DNA from: Gammaproteobacteria bacterium
GTDB taxonomy: Bacteria > Pseudomonadota > Gammaproteobacteria > Xanthomonadales > Wenzhouxiangellaceae
Assembly: GCA_021772985.1 (NCBI GenBank)
Contig: JAJFKX010000008.1
Span: forward strand, 124,001-188,000
Reading direction: 5' to 3'
DNA length: 64,000 bases
Position 1 is the stretch's first letter, and every line of letters begins with the position of its first letter. Made by a program: the position numbers and the translations under genes. The notes beneath the pieces are model-generated. The model had not been told where the DNA came from. It saw only the letters and a program-made list of their open reading frames with translations, and ran no database searches. This document shows positions 47,595 to 54,996 of the stretch, piece by piece.

Positions 47595-48302
47595 ATGAAC
47601 TTAAAAGATCTTGAAGTTGAAGTAACCCAGCTTAGTTCAAAAGTTGAAGAGCTGGAAGAGCGGACCACAAGACTGGAGGGAGGGCATGGGCCGGTCATCA
47701 AATGTGCGGTTTGTTGCCCATGTGCATATTGCTGGCCATGCATTGTTAATTTTTGTGTGACTTGTGCATCAGGTCCTGTTACCGATTGTGCTGAATGTAA
47801 GCAGTGTGAAACAGGTGAGTCGGATGATGCAGCACAAGCAGCACCACAATGCGTGCCATGTCAGCCATGCGTGCCATGCCAGCCTTGTGTGGTGAGCTTT
47901 TGCACGCCTTGCCAGAATTGCATGCCGTGTCAGCCATGCATGCCATGTCAGCCTTGCACACCATGCCAACCCTGTGTGGTGAACTTCTGTGCCGCACCGC
48001 AATGTGCCAGTCCGGCATATCATTGTGTTCAATGTGGTCCTGCACCGCAGTGTGTTCAGTGTGTTCAGTGTGGCCCTGCACCGCAGTGTGTTCAGTGTGG
48101 TCCTACATCGTTCTGTGCCCAGTGTTATCCACCAGTGACAACACTATGTGCCCAGTGTTGCCCGCCGGTCACTACATTATGCGCCCAGTGTTGTTCGCCA
48201 GTGACAACACTATGTGCGCAGTGTTGCCCACCGGTGATTTTTTGTGCACTAAGCCAGGCGGGGGCTGCCGCAGAAGGCGATGATGGGGATAGTGAAGAGT
48301 AA
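47595..48302 (+). CDS. Cysteine-rich RiPP precursor candidate (46 cysteines)
   Basis: 235 residues, 46 of them Cys. Residues 1-30 form a charged heptad-like helix ([10 protein letters not shown]...[11 protein letters not shown]) without cysteine, ending in Gly-Gly, as expected of a leader peptide. Residues 37-71 hold 11 Cys. After a short acidic linker (72-85), residues 86-127 are mainly Cys-X-Pro tripeptides (CVPCQPC, CMPCQPC). Residues 145-168 are two copies of [12 protein letters not shown]. Residues 174-216 are four copies of CAQC(C/Y)(P/S)PVTTL. The tail (218-235) is Cys-free and acidic. The next gene encodes an RRE-E1-YcaO cyclodehydratase, so conversion of Cys to thiazolines is the likely fate. 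Alternative: an unmodified metal-binding CxxC protein. No known precursor family recognised. Confidence 0.82.
   Translation: MNLKDLEVEVTQLSSKVEELEERTTRLEGGHGPVIKCAVCCPCAYCWPCIVNFCVTCASGPVTDCAECKQCETGESDDAAQAAPQCVPCQPCVPCQPCVVSFCTPCQNCMPCQPCMPCQPCTPCQPCVVNFCAAPQCASPAYHCVQCGPAPQCVQCVQCGPAPQCVQCGPTSFCAQCYPPVTTLCAQCCPPVTTLCAQCCSPVTTLCAQCCPPVIFCALSQAGAAAEGDDGDSEE
47850..47975 (+). repeat. Cys-X-Pro tripeptide repeat block
   Basis: Residues 86-127 of the cysteine-rich protein: five Cys at exact three-residue spacing (86-98), a VVSFC interruption, then nine Cys at three-residue spacing (103-127). Nearly all these cysteines follow proline. PCQPCVV(S/N)FC ends both parts, indicating an internal duplication of about 29 codons. 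Confidence 0.8.
48027..48098 (+). repeat. Two 36-base direct repeats ([12 protein letters not shown])
   Basis: Residues 145-156 and 157-168 have identical translation and near-identical DNA, so the duplication is recent. Confidence 0.85.
48114..48242 (+). repeat. Four 33-base direct repeats ([11 protein letters not shown])
   Basis: Four tandem 11-residue units start at residues 174, 185, 196 and 207, each with a CxxC followed in three of them by a second adjacent Cys. DNA is highly similar between copies, with alternating GTGACAACACTATG and GTCACTACATTATG versions, which suggests pairwise duplication. Confidence 0.85.
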
Positions 48303-48323
48303 CTTCACTTTAACTTAGCCGAA

Positions 48324-48348
48324 TGCGATCCAGCTATGCTGGATCGCA
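48324..48348 (+). terminator. Strong hairpin between precursor and cyclodehydratase genes
   Basis: TGCGATCCAGC, loop TAT, GCTGGATCGCA: a perfect eleven-base-pair stem 21 bases after the precursor stop and about 80 bases before the YcaO gene. Only AGTTTC follows, so read-through is likely. Such an element would stabilise or over-express the precursor transcript relative to the enzymes. Confidence 0.6.
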
Positions 48349-48429
48349 GTTTCAAGGTACGGTGATACAAAATTGACGGCTGATTACTGTTTTAAAGTTT
48401 AGTTTAAGAATAACTTGGGTGGACTTGGC

Positions 48430-50913
48430 ATGAGCAAACTAAAATTAACGCCTGCAGCATCTCTAACAAGAAATGAGCATGGCATATTATTGCAGTCAGA
48501 TTTAGGTACTTTCCAATTACATGGAAATGATGTCAGTGCTTTTATAGATAAGGTATTGCCTCTTTTACAGGGGGGCTATGATCAGCGACAAATATGTGAA
48601 CAGTTATCAGAGTATGACAATAATAGTGTTGGTAAATTATTGGATTTATTAATCAGCAAAGGGTTAGTTGACGAAGCGGTTGATGATGTTACCGAACTGC
48701 TTGATATTCCACGTTGGCAAACACAAACTCGGTTTCTTAAAGCTTTTGGTACCCAAACTGATGCAGCCGATAGCTTGATTGGTAAAAAAATATTGCTGAT
48801 AGGTTTAGAGCCTTGGGCAATGAGTACTGCCGGGGAATTGGCAAGATCTGGGCTTAGTCATATCCACATGTTGGATAGCGGTCAAATTAGTGAAGAAGAT
48901 TTGCTCTGCATTCGCAGCCTGACATCAGAACATCTCGGTCGATCACGTGCGCAAGTGTATCAGCAGGTATTAAACGCAGAATCACCCTGGTGCAATCTCA
49001 GCAGTGCAGTTCTGGAGGTGAATGGGCAAGGTTTTTTGAAGGTACCCAATACGGATCAGTGGGATTTGGTGATAGTCACCTTGCCGAACGAAGAACAGTA
49101 TTGGTTAAAAGCTACAGCCGATTACATCCAGCAGTCGGGATACCCAGCTTTATATGGTTCATTAGATGGTGTTGAAAGTTGGCTTGGCCCTATGGTTAAG
49201 CAAGGTGAGTCTGCATGCTGGAATTGTTTACGGCTGCGTCAATTGGGAAATGCAGATGTGCCCACTGCAGCACATGACATCGATAAAGATTATCTGAAAG
49301 CAGATCGTGCGCGCAGAGCCCGTTCACTGGTTGCGCCCTTGGCTTCAGTGACTGGTAGCAATCTGGCAATGGAAGCCATCAAGGTGTTGACTGGTTTTAC
49401 CCAATCAACATTACACAGCACTGTGCAGGTTCACCACTTGATCAAAGGCAAAAGCAAACAGCACAGGATAATACCTATGCCCTGGTGTGAAATTTGCGGT
49501 GGGCCGGATAATTTACAAAACAAAGAGTTGCTTATGCCGGGATGGGCAAGAACACCACAGCAGCCAGTAGGACAATACGCAGCGATGAGTGCAGTGGCTG
49601 ATGTTGCAGGCGCCCAGGCTGCCAATCCGCTTAACCGGATCACCTCTGTGAAAATGGTACGCGAGCTGTTTACCGGTTGGGTTGATGACAAATTTGGCGT
49701 TATCAAAACCCTGAAAGGCCATAACGACCAGTTGCCATCGTTACCAGTGACTGCCTCTGCTTATGTATCAGCCTTTTCTGAAGGTAAGTTTGATATGCGG
49801 ACTATGGGGCAGGTGGGTGCAGGCAAGGGGCTGGATGAAATATCAGCGCATATTGGTGCAGTGGGTGAAGCATTGGAACGCTATTCTGCGGCACGTTATC
49901 GCAAACATAAAATGCTTTATGCAAGCATTGATAGGTTAGAGGGTGATTTTATTAACCCCGATGATCTGGTGTTGTATTCCAAGGCTCAATACCGCAACCC
50001 CAATTTTATTTTTACAGCATGGGATAAAAAACAGAAAATTCATTGGGCCAAAGGGGTCTGGCTCGGAACCGATAAACCTGTATGGGTGCCTTCACTGGTT
50101 ACCTATTTCAATTTTGATTGCTCCAAAAAAGAGCTGTTCAGCCAGGCATCTTCTAACGGTCTGGCTGCCGGTCAGGATTTTAATGATGCGGCTATGCGCG
50201 CGACTTATGAACTCATTGAACGTGATGCAATGATGTTGACCTGGTATGCACAGGTTGCGCCTCAACGGTTGAGCATGGATTCTGTAACAGAGCCTAAATT
50301 ACATGAAGTGATCGATAACATCACCCGGCATGGCGTATCACTGGAATTGTATCTGTTAGATATGGGAACCAGGATTCCGACAGTGGTGTGTTTGGGGTTT
50401 GGTGATGGAGTCCATAATCCGGCCACTTCAGTTTCGTTGGCAACGCATGCTGATATCGAGATGGCGCTGCGCAAAGCCATTCTGGAGCAAGGCCATGTTT
50501 TGCCATATTTGCGTAGTTTGATGGCAAATCAGCATGCCTGGCCACGGCAGGTGCAACAAGTGCAAAGCCTGGAAGATCACGCCAAGTACTATTTTGCCAA
50601 AGATAAACAACATCATTTTGACTTTATGCGGCAACCTGAAAGCCAGGCGATTCTGAGCAGTGATTGGCAGGGTGCGGATATCAGCAATATTGAAGATTTG
50701 AGAAGATGCCTTGAGCAAGCCGGATTAGAGGTAGCTGTTGTTGATGTCACTTCACCGGATATGGCGTTAAGCCCATTCAGTGTTGTCAGGGCGGTTGGTC
50801 CAAATATACAACCTATTCATTTTGGCGAGCAATACAAGCGGGTTGATAACCCCCGTTTAAGAAAACTTTTGCAAGGCCGCGCGCCTAATATGCAACCGCA
50901 TCCGATTGCCTAG
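48430..50913 (+). CDS. Fused RRE/E1-like/YcaO cyclodehydratase (TOMM-type RiPP synthetase)
   Basis: 827 residues from the ATG at 48430 (GGTGGA six bases upstream; the TTG at 48415 is less likely). About 10-85 is a RiPP recognition element-like winged helix (TFQLHGNDVSAFIDKVLPLL... LLISKGLVDE). About 110-360 is a ThiF/E1-like domain with a degenerate Rossmann loop (ILLIGLEPWAMS) and two CxxC pairs (C263/C266 and C353/C356) for a structural zinc. About 425-827 is the YcaO domain with ATP-site motifs GEALERYSA (E480) and YELIERDAM (E594), ending PNMQPHPIA, close to the PxPxP terminus of azoline-forming YcaOs. Such enzymes use ATP to cyclise Cys, Ser or Thr onto the preceding carbonyl. It follows the 46-Cys precursor. 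Confidence 0.92.
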   Translation: MSKLKLTPAASLTRNEHGILLQSDLGTFQLHGNDVSAFIDKVLPLLQGGYDQRQICEQLSEYDNNSVGKLLDLLISKGLVDEAVDDVTELLDIPRWQTQTRFLKAFGTQTDAADSLIGKKILLIGLEPWAMSTAGELARSGLSHIHMLDSGQISEEDLLCIRSLTSEHLGRSRAQVYQQVLNAESPWCNLSSAVLEVNGQGFLKVPNTDQWDLVIVTLPNEEQYWLKATADYIQQSGYPALYGSLDGVESWLGPMVKQGESACWNCLRLRQLGNADVPTAAHDIDKDYLKADRARRARSLVAPLASVTGSNLAMEAIKVLTGFTQSTLHSTVQVHHLIKGKSKQHRIIPMPWCEICGGPDNLQNKELLMPGWARTPQQPVGQYAAMSAVADVAGAQAANPLNRITSVKMVRELFTGWVDDKFGVIKTLKGHNDQLPSLPVTASAYVSAFSEGKFDMRTMGQVGAGKGLDEISAHIGAVGEALERYSAARYRKHKMLYASIDRLEGDFINPDDLVLYSKAQYRNPNFIFTAWDKKQKIHWAKGVWLGTDKPVWVPSLVTYFNFDCSKKELFSQASSNGLAAGQDFNDAAMRATYELIERDAMMLTWYAQVAPQRLSMDSVTEPKLHEVIDNITRHGVSLELYLLDMGTRIPTVVCLGFGDGVHNPATSVSLATHADIEMALRKAILEQGHVLPYLRSLMANQHAWPRQVQQVQSLEDHAKYYFAKDKQHHFDFMRQPESQAILSSDWQGADISNIEDLRRCLEQAGLEVAVVDVTSPDMALSPFSVVRAVGPNIQPIHFGEQYKRVDNPRLRKLLQGRAPNMQPHPIA

Positions 50914-50968
50914 GTAGTTATTACAGGTGACGCATAGTTTGCAGTGATAGTCATTGAAGGGGGAGTTG

Positions 50969-51928
50969 ATGAAGGTATTAGTATGCGGAACCAATTACGG
51001 TTCCACTTATCTCAGGGCACTGCTACCAGCCAATGACAGTGTGAGTTTGAATGGCATTTTGTCGAAGGGCAGTCAGCGTTCCCGGCAATATGCTGAAAGC
51101 CTATCGGTGGCACATTTCACCGCAGCCGCTCAGCTAGACCCGAATCAATTTGACATTGCCTGCGTTGCTGTTGCAGGAGAAGCCGGACAGCAGCTGGCAG
51201 CTGAGCTATTGCAAATGGGCTTGCACGTTATTATTGAGCACCCGGTCAGTGAAGCCCAGAGCACGCGACTTTTAGCGCTTGCTCAACAGCAAGACAGGCC
51301 GCGGCAGCTATTTGTCAATGCACATTTTGCTGATTTGCAGGCGCCCAGCTTATTCTTGCAATCACTACAGCAGGCAGCCAGCCAATATCCATTAGTGCAT
51401 TTATCCATCGATGTGAATCTACGTACAATTTATTCTGCATTGGATATTATCGGTCGTATTTGGGGCAGCTTAGATCATTTTGAAGTGTTACCTCTCAGGC
51501 CTGCTGATCAGGCTAACCCCGCTGCATTTGAAGTGCTTGGTTTAAGAGCTGGTCCATTTATGGCGCATTTGCTGGTGCAGAATTATTCATCTCCTCAGGA
51601 TGATGGTTCAGCAACATTGCTCAACCACAGAATTTCCGCATGCTTCCAGCATGGGAATTTATTACTGGCGGAAACCACCGGGCCAGTCGTCTGGTATCCG
51701 ACCATCACCAGCATGCCCCAAGATGCCTGGAGCAGTTATCTGCCAATTGATATGAGCAACAACAATTTGGCCAGTTTGCAAACTCAACGTGACACAGCTA
51801 ATTTGAATGTAATTTACCGCATGGTGAAGGCAATCAAGAAAAAGCAGCCGCCAGCTGAACAACAGCCTGATTATTTGAAATCATTAGCTAAAGTATGGGA
51901 TAAGGTCCTAGTTGGTTTGCAGCAGTAA
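50969..51928 (+). CDS. Thiazolinyl imide reductase-like oxidoreductase (Gfo/Idh/MocA, PchG/Irp3 type)
   Basis: 319 residues from the ATG at 50969 behind GGGGGAG. The N-terminal Rossmann fold (VLVCGTNYGSTYLRAL, GILSKGSQRSRQYAE, DIACVAVAGEAGQQLA, GLHVIIEHPV) has the pattern of thiazolinyl imide reductases, the NADPH enzymes that reduce a thiazoline ring to thiazolidine in pyochelin and yersiniabactin synthesis. The C-terminal domain supports this rather than a sugar dehydrogenase. No NRPS is present; the gene directly follows the YcaO gene, so the thiazolines of the modified precursor are the obvious substrate. That is inference. Confidence 0.8.
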   Translation: MKVLVCGTNYGSTYLRALLPANDSVSLNGILSKGSQRSRQYAESLSVAHFTAAAQLDPNQFDIACVAVAGEAGQQLAAELLQMGLHVIIEHPVSEAQSTRLLALAQQQDRPRQLFVNAHFADLQAPSLFLQSLQQAASQYPLVHLSIDVNLRTIYSALDIIGRIWGSLDHFEVLPLRPADQANPAAFEVLGLRAGPFMAHLLVQNYSSPQDDGSATLLNHRISACFQHGNLLLAETTGPVVWYPTITSMPQDAWSSYLPIDMSNNNLASLQTQRDTANLNVIYRMVKAIKKKQPPAEQQPDYLKSLAKVWDKVLVGLQQ

Positions 51929-51972
51929 TCATACGGCAAAACATAGTGACTGATAGCAAGCCCTATTTATTG

Positions 51973-52839
51973 TTAATTAACTGAGCGTGCGCAACGAAAT
52001 CCAACCATTTCACGAGCATCAAAAGCCCGGTGGCTGTCCCGGTAACGGATTCTCAAATTTGCTGCATTCGCTCCCCAGCTGCCGCCTTTTACGACTTTGC
52101 GTGCTTGCGGTTCGGTAAAATCTGCTGAAGCGGTCTTCGAAATACTGATGGTCTCTGAATGAGACCCAATCCAGGGGTCGGCAGTGAAATGCCAGACGTT
52201 GCCGGACATGTCGAACAGACCTCTTGAGTTTGCAGGGTAACTACCGACAGGAACAGTGTTATCGATTCCATTGCCACCCCAACTCACCAGACTATTGTCG
52301 GGAAGTTGATCTCCCCAAGAGTATTTGGCTCGTTGTTCAGGGTTTTGTGCAGCCCATTCAAACTCGGCTTCAGATGGCAGGCGTTTGCCACGCCAGCTGC
52401 AGTAAGCTTTTGCAGCAAACCAGCTTACGAAGGTTACCGGGTGATGCAATAATTCTTCAGGCGGGCCGCTAACAGACCAGTGTTCAAGGTACCGGCCATT
52501 GTGCAAATCCGGGTTGGTAGTGGACTTGCTCCAATCAGGGTTTGCGCTGACAAACTGTGCAAATTGGGCATTGGTTACATCCAACATATCAATGAAAAAG
52601 TCTTCAACTGCGACTTGGTAACTCTCAACTTCCATCAAAAGCGGTTCAATGGTGCTAAGCCCCGTCGTTGCCCGGATTTCTTCCAGATCTATGCTGTCTG
52701 TGCCTATACGGAATGTGCCACCGGCGATAAATTGCATATCCTCATGTGCTTGAGTGCTTGTTTCCGACACGCAGCTGACTAGTGGAAAAGCCAAGATCAA
52801 AAGTTTGCAGATATCAAGAACCATCAGAGCCTTGATCAT
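51973..52839 (-). CDS. Formylglycine-generating-enzyme (SUMF1) family lipoprotein
   Basis: 288 residues with lipobox LVSC and the FGE-sulfatase fold: FIAGGTFRIGTDS, HPVTFVSWFAAKAYCSWRGKRLPSEAEFEWAA, GLFDMSGNVWHFTAD, KVVKGGSW and a terminal VGFRCARS. The family includes true sulfatase activators, EgtB-like and non-catalytic members; the catalytic Cys pair of aerobic FGEs is not evident, so enzymatic activity is uncertain. GAGGC precedes the ATG, 14 bases after the serine hydrolase stop: same operon. A truncated copy of its 3' end lies at 46457-46537. Confidence 0.85.
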   Translation of the reverse strand: MIKALMVLDICKLLILAFPLVSCVSETSTQAHEDMQFIAGGTFRIGTDSIDLEEIRATTGLSTIEPLLMEVESYQVAVEDFFIDMLDVTNAQFAQFVSANPDWSKSTTNPDLHNGRYLEHWSVSGPPEELLHHPVTFVSWFAAKAYCSWRGKRLPSEAEFEWAAQNPEQRAKYSWGDQLPDNSLVSWGGNGIDNTVPVGSYPANSRGLFDMSGNVWHFTADPWIGSHSETISISKTASADFTEPQARKVVKGGSWGANAANLRIRYRDSHRAFDAREMVGFRCARSVN

Positions 52840-52853
52840 GGCTATGCCTCTTT

Positions 52854-54020
52854 TTATTGAAATACATCGGGTAACAGTTGGTTAAAAAAAGCCTGGGCAA
52901 AAGGTGAGCCTTCAACAGCAGCCTTATCAAGCGGGTTTCCCCACCACAGGCCTTCTCCGTTTGCCAGCATAATCAGGGTCATGTTGTGCTCTGGTATCTT
53001 CAGGTGTAATGCTGAAAAGCCAGCTTCCTCATCCCAGCCAGAATGCCAGATAAGTTCGGTCCCCTGATAGTCCTGAACATACCATCCGTAAGCGTAAGCA
53101 GCAGTCGAACCGTCTTTCAGTTGACCGGGGGTAAACAATTTTTTCCTGATTTTTGGAGAGGCTATCTTGCCGTTATCGATGGCGATATCGAATTTGGCCA
53201 GGTCCAATACAGTCGAAACCACCCCTGCACCACCGGCAATATGCCGTCCCGGACTGCGGCGAGGTATTAATTGGCCATCTTCCGTGACTCCAAACCCCTG
53301 AGCCATGTCGAAATAAACCAAGGGTTTTGAGCGGTCCCATTGGCTGGACATCGTCCGTGTCATTCCGGCAGGAGCAAGAATGAGACGATCTATGCTCTGC
53401 CCAAGATAGTTGTGCCGTCCTTCCACCGCATCGACACCTGCGCCAAATTTGTGCTCCAGATAACGTGAAAGACGTGAGTACATAATCGGGTTATACGCAA
53501 ATGCTGATCCCGGTTCGCCTTGCACCTGATGTTGCAGGATGTGGCGAATGGTAATGGGCGCATCGCAATGCAGGTCACGACCAAATGGCAAAGCAGTGCT
53601 TGCCAGCCATTGGCAAAGGCCATCGAAGTTTGGTGTGTCCGCAGCATGCTCGTCGAGATCAATCAGGCCTTCTGCTTCCAGATGCAAAAAAGCCAGCCCC
53701 ACGAATGGTTTAGTCACCGAGGCGATCCAAAAAGGAGTATCTGGCGTGATAGGGACTTCATGGTCAGCATCCGCATAACCATAACCCTGTGACCATAACA
53801 ATCGGCGATCTTTGACTATGGCTACCGCAAGCCCTGGAAGCTGATGTGTTTTCCTAAGCGAGACTAATTCGGTCTCGAAAGCACGAATTTTATTATTAAT
53901 TTCTAGCGTGCCATCGTAGATCTGGGCATCTGCAGCCTTGCCGGAGCCGATTAGTATTATGGCCAATATTACCCCATAAATATGCAATATTGGTGTGTTG
54001 TTAAAGCTGATGAAATTCAC
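52854..54020 (-). CDS. Serine hydrolase, beta-lactamase/class C family, secreted
   Basis: 388 residues from the GTG at 54020, which has AAGGAG seven bases upstream; a longer frame to 54065 is less likely. Signal sequence (GVILAIILIGSGKAADA), then the serine beta-lactamase fold with S-x-x-K in ASVTKPF, a Tyr motif in AFAYNPIMY and the third motif WHSGWDEE (H-S-G). Family members are esterases, D-peptidases or lactamases. The start overlaps the upstream PD-(D/E)XK gene by 20 bases. It could act on peptides in the envelope; a role in maturing the neighbouring peptide is unproven. Confidence 0.87.
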   Translation of the reverse strand: MNFISFNNTPILHIYGVILAIILIGSGKAADAQIYDGTLEINNKIRAFETELVSLRKTHQLPGLAVAIVKDRRLLWSQGYGYADADHEVPITPDTPFWIASVTKPFVGLAFLHLEAEGLIDLDEHAADTPNFDGLCQWLASTALPFGRDLHCDAPITIRHILQHQVQGEPGSAFAYNPIMYSRLSRYLEHKFGAGVDAVEGRHNYLGQSIDRLILAPAGMTRTMSSQWDRSKPLVYFDMAQGFGVTEDGQLIPRRSPGRHIAGGAGVVSTVLDLAKFDIAIDNGKIASPKIRKKLFTPGQLKDGSTAAYAYGWYVQDYQGTELIWHSGWDEEAGFSALHLKIPEHNMTLIMLANGEGLWWGNPLDKAAVEGSPFAQAFFNQLLPDVFQ

Positions 54021-54396
54021 GCAGAAACTCCTTCTTGGTTTGTTTGAATTTTCTATGCTCTTCATGGTTTAATGGGCGTTTGTTTTGGGTAAAGGCCGGA
54101 GTAATCACGCCCCAGTTGGAGTTTCGGGCAAAGTAGATCACCACATCAACATTGCTGCCTTCCCAGCAATTGTGAACCACATGCTCGTCACCTGTTGCTT
54201 CAACCGTTTTGACCTGGATGCGATAATAATTGGGGCCATCGGAGATCAATATGTCGGTTTGATGGCCATGATCCAGTATTGGAAAGAATACTTGCCAGCC
54301 ATCTTGCATTAACCAGCTCACCACTTTGCTCTCGTAAGAGGTATTAATTAATGCCTGGCGTGTACCGGATTTAGTTTCTGTGAGTCTTCTTGGCAC
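54001..54396 (-). CDS. PD-(D/E)XK nuclease-like small protein
   Basis: 131 residues from a GTG start with AGGAG six bases upstream. The pattern Glu (SYESKVVSWLMQDGW), Asp (HQTDILIS), then hydrophobic-Gln-x-Lys (YRIQVKTVEA) is the PD-(D/E)XK core seen in group I intron-associated and Holliday-junction-like nucleases; IYFARNSNWGVITP completes the fold. Probably cytoplasmic DNA binding or cleavage, specific role unknown. Odd neighbour for a secreted hydrolase, but the genes overlap. Confidence 0.68.
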   Translation of the reverse strand: MPRRLTETKSGTRQALINTSYESKVVSWLMQDGWQVFFPILDHGHQTDILISDGPNYYRIQVKTVEATGDEHVVHNCWEGSNVDVVIYFARNSNWGVITPAFTQNKRPLNHEEHRKFKQTKKEFLREFHQL

Positions 54397-54476
54397 TGGT
54401 TACTCCTAGTAGTCACTAAATTCAATCAAAATTTCACATGCTGGACGTGCCAATTGTAGTGGTTTGTACAATGTGT

Positions 54477-54905
54477 TTATTCTGATGGAGTCGCATATTT
54501 AGCAAATATCTCAGCACCGGTCATATTTGTTGTTTTATTCGAGAAACTGTAAAACGAAGGTTTTTCATCGATAAATACTTGGTGGTCGAGCACAAGGTTT
54601 GTGTCATCATCAAATAACCCAGCCGGCAACATGTATTGTTTATTCCCTTTCAACCGGTAAAACAGATGACTTCCACATTTATTGCAAAATCCACGGTCTG
54701 CCCAGGCAGATGAATCAAATATTGAAATACTTTGCTGTCCTTCAAATTCGACATCGGAGCCACAATCAATGGAGATAAATGGACCGCCACCCCATTGTCT
54801 GCATTGGCGGCAATGGCAAGCGCCGGCATTTTTGCTCATGTTCTTTGCCGTGAAACGAACTGCACCACATAAGCAGCTGCCTGTTCCTTCTGAAGTACTG
54901 GACAT
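54477..54905 (-). CDS. GFA family protein (glutathione-dependent formaldehyde-activating type)
   Basis: 142 residues with all zinc-cysteine motifs of the GFA fold: CLCGAVRF, CHCRQCRQWGG and FCNKCGSHLFYR. Family members bind zinc and were named after the Paracoccus formaldehyde-glutathione enzyme; most, like this one, have unknown substrates. Stand-alone gene on the minus strand. Confidence 0.88.
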   Translation of the reverse strand: MSSTSEGTGSCLCGAVRFTAKNMSKNAGACHCRQCRQWGGGPFISIDCGSDVEFEGQQSISIFDSSAWADRGFCNKCGSHLFYRLKGNKQYMLPAGLFDDDTNLVLDHQVFIDEKPSFYSFSNKTTNMTGAEIFAKYATPSE

Positions 54906-54996
54906 CTTTTGTTACCTATTTTAATTTGATATAGATTGAATACTAACCTAATTGTTAATGTTTGCCGGCCATATTTGCCGATTAATACGAGTGTAT

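Noticed and set aside
47769..48081. Antisense reading frames across the cysteine-rich gene
   Set aside because: They arise from the repeated CCATGC/GGCATG codons on the opposite strand, give low-complexity His/Trp/Arg peptides and have no ribosome binding sites.
47595..48302. Cysteine-rich protein as an ordinary metallothionein or structural protein
   Set aside because: Not excluded, but the Cys-free heptad leader ending in Gly-Gly and the immediately following RRE-E1-YcaO gene make a RiPP precursor much more likely.
50969..51928. Oxidoreductase as a sugar or inositol dehydrogenase
   Set aside because: The N-terminal GT-x-YG-x-x-YL, GSQRSRQ-A and EHP pattern fits thiazolinyl imide reductases better, and no carbohydrate genes are nearby.
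54001..54396. PD-(D/E)XK-like protein as part of a restriction or defence system
   Set aside because: No methyltransferase, helicase or other defence gene is adjacent; the neighbours are a secreted hydrolase and a GFA protein.
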